A DNA stretch of 64,000 nucleotides, from NCBI RefSeq assembly GCF_027921845.1, contig NZ_BSEN01000001.1, positions 20,564-84,563 of the forward strand, written 5' to 3'. Shown here one piece after another: positions 63,971-64,000 of the stretch (its first letter is position 1; the number at the start of each line of letters is the position of its first letter). The position numbers and the translations under genes are program-made. This DNA comes from Leifsonia poae. Lineage in GTDB: Bacteria > Actinomycetota > Actinomycetes > Actinomycetales > Microbacteriaceae. Under the pieces are notes generated by a model. That model did not search any database. It was not told where the DNA came from and saw only the letters and a program-made list of their open reading frames with translations.

Positions 63971-64000
63971 CCCGACGCTTGCACGAACGAAGCGGGCCGG

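Overview
The window is high-GC DNA (about 70% by eye) from an actinobacterium. The best guess is a member of the Microbacteriaceae (Leifsonia, Microbacterium and relatives). Support comes from a mycothiol-conjugate amidase (mca), families typical of this group (DUF4307, DUF4245, DUF6264, a RamB-type regulator), and the housekeeping run ispH / xseA-xseB-DUF4245-carbonic anhydrase-fumC / phoH / uppS / PAQR / mca / DUF4307 / greA. I saw no rRNA, tRNA, CRISPR array, transposase or integrase gene.

Layout. 1-3681: glyoxylate shunt, with aceA and the start of aceB on the minus strand and the RamB-like regulator divergent. 3678-14981: amine/polyamine module, made of a PuuB-like oxidase, a PotABCD-type ABC importer, a small cupin, a PucR regulator, a CoA-acylating semialdehyde dehydrogenase and a class-III aminotransferase. 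15025-30106: mixed accessory genes (NYN-LOTUS protein, quinone oxidoreductase, nucleoside deaminase, MscS channel, arylsulfatase, GH18 chitinase-like enzyme with a ROK/XylR-like operator, epoxide hydrolase, acetyltransferases) and a three-gene operon of a membrane protein, an Acg-like flavin oxidoreductase and a PaaK/CapK-like adenylating enzyme. 30107-32805: the most unusual stretch, an array of small low-GC genes between repeated copies of the 3' end of ychF. 32844-34267: methyltransferase and DnaQ-like exonuclease. 34284-43474: complete myo-inositol catabolic cluster (gntR, iolG, iolE-like, iolD, iolB, iolA, aldolase, iolC), bracketed by two copies of one palindromic operator. 43552-63970: core genes (rmuC, glpX, fbaA, qorB/hxlR pair, acyltransferase, ispH, xseAB, fumC, prepilin peptidase, phoH, class-V aminotransferase, uppS, PAQR, mca, greA).

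How the genes work together. Two catabolic modules feed central metabolism. The amine module imports and oxidises amines, and probably passes semialdehydes to a CoA-acylating dehydrogenase. The inositol module converts inositol to acetyl-CoA (or malonate-semialdehyde equivalents) plus DHAP. The glyoxylate shunt, FBP aldolase/FBPase II and fumarase handle the resulting C2 and C3 units.

Main discovery candidate. The live ychF gene ends in an atypical tail (FRFGS...), while the canonical family ending (DVVEFRFNV-stop) lies about 1.2 kb away at 30519-30548. Two more partial copies of the same tail lie between them, and each interval holds one small ORF or gene remnant. This looks like repeated insertion of small cassettes at the 3' end of ychF, possibly an immunity-gene-like array. 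A lesser, genome-style observation is that several gene borders carry 14-19 bp tandem repeats, two of them touching start or stop codons.
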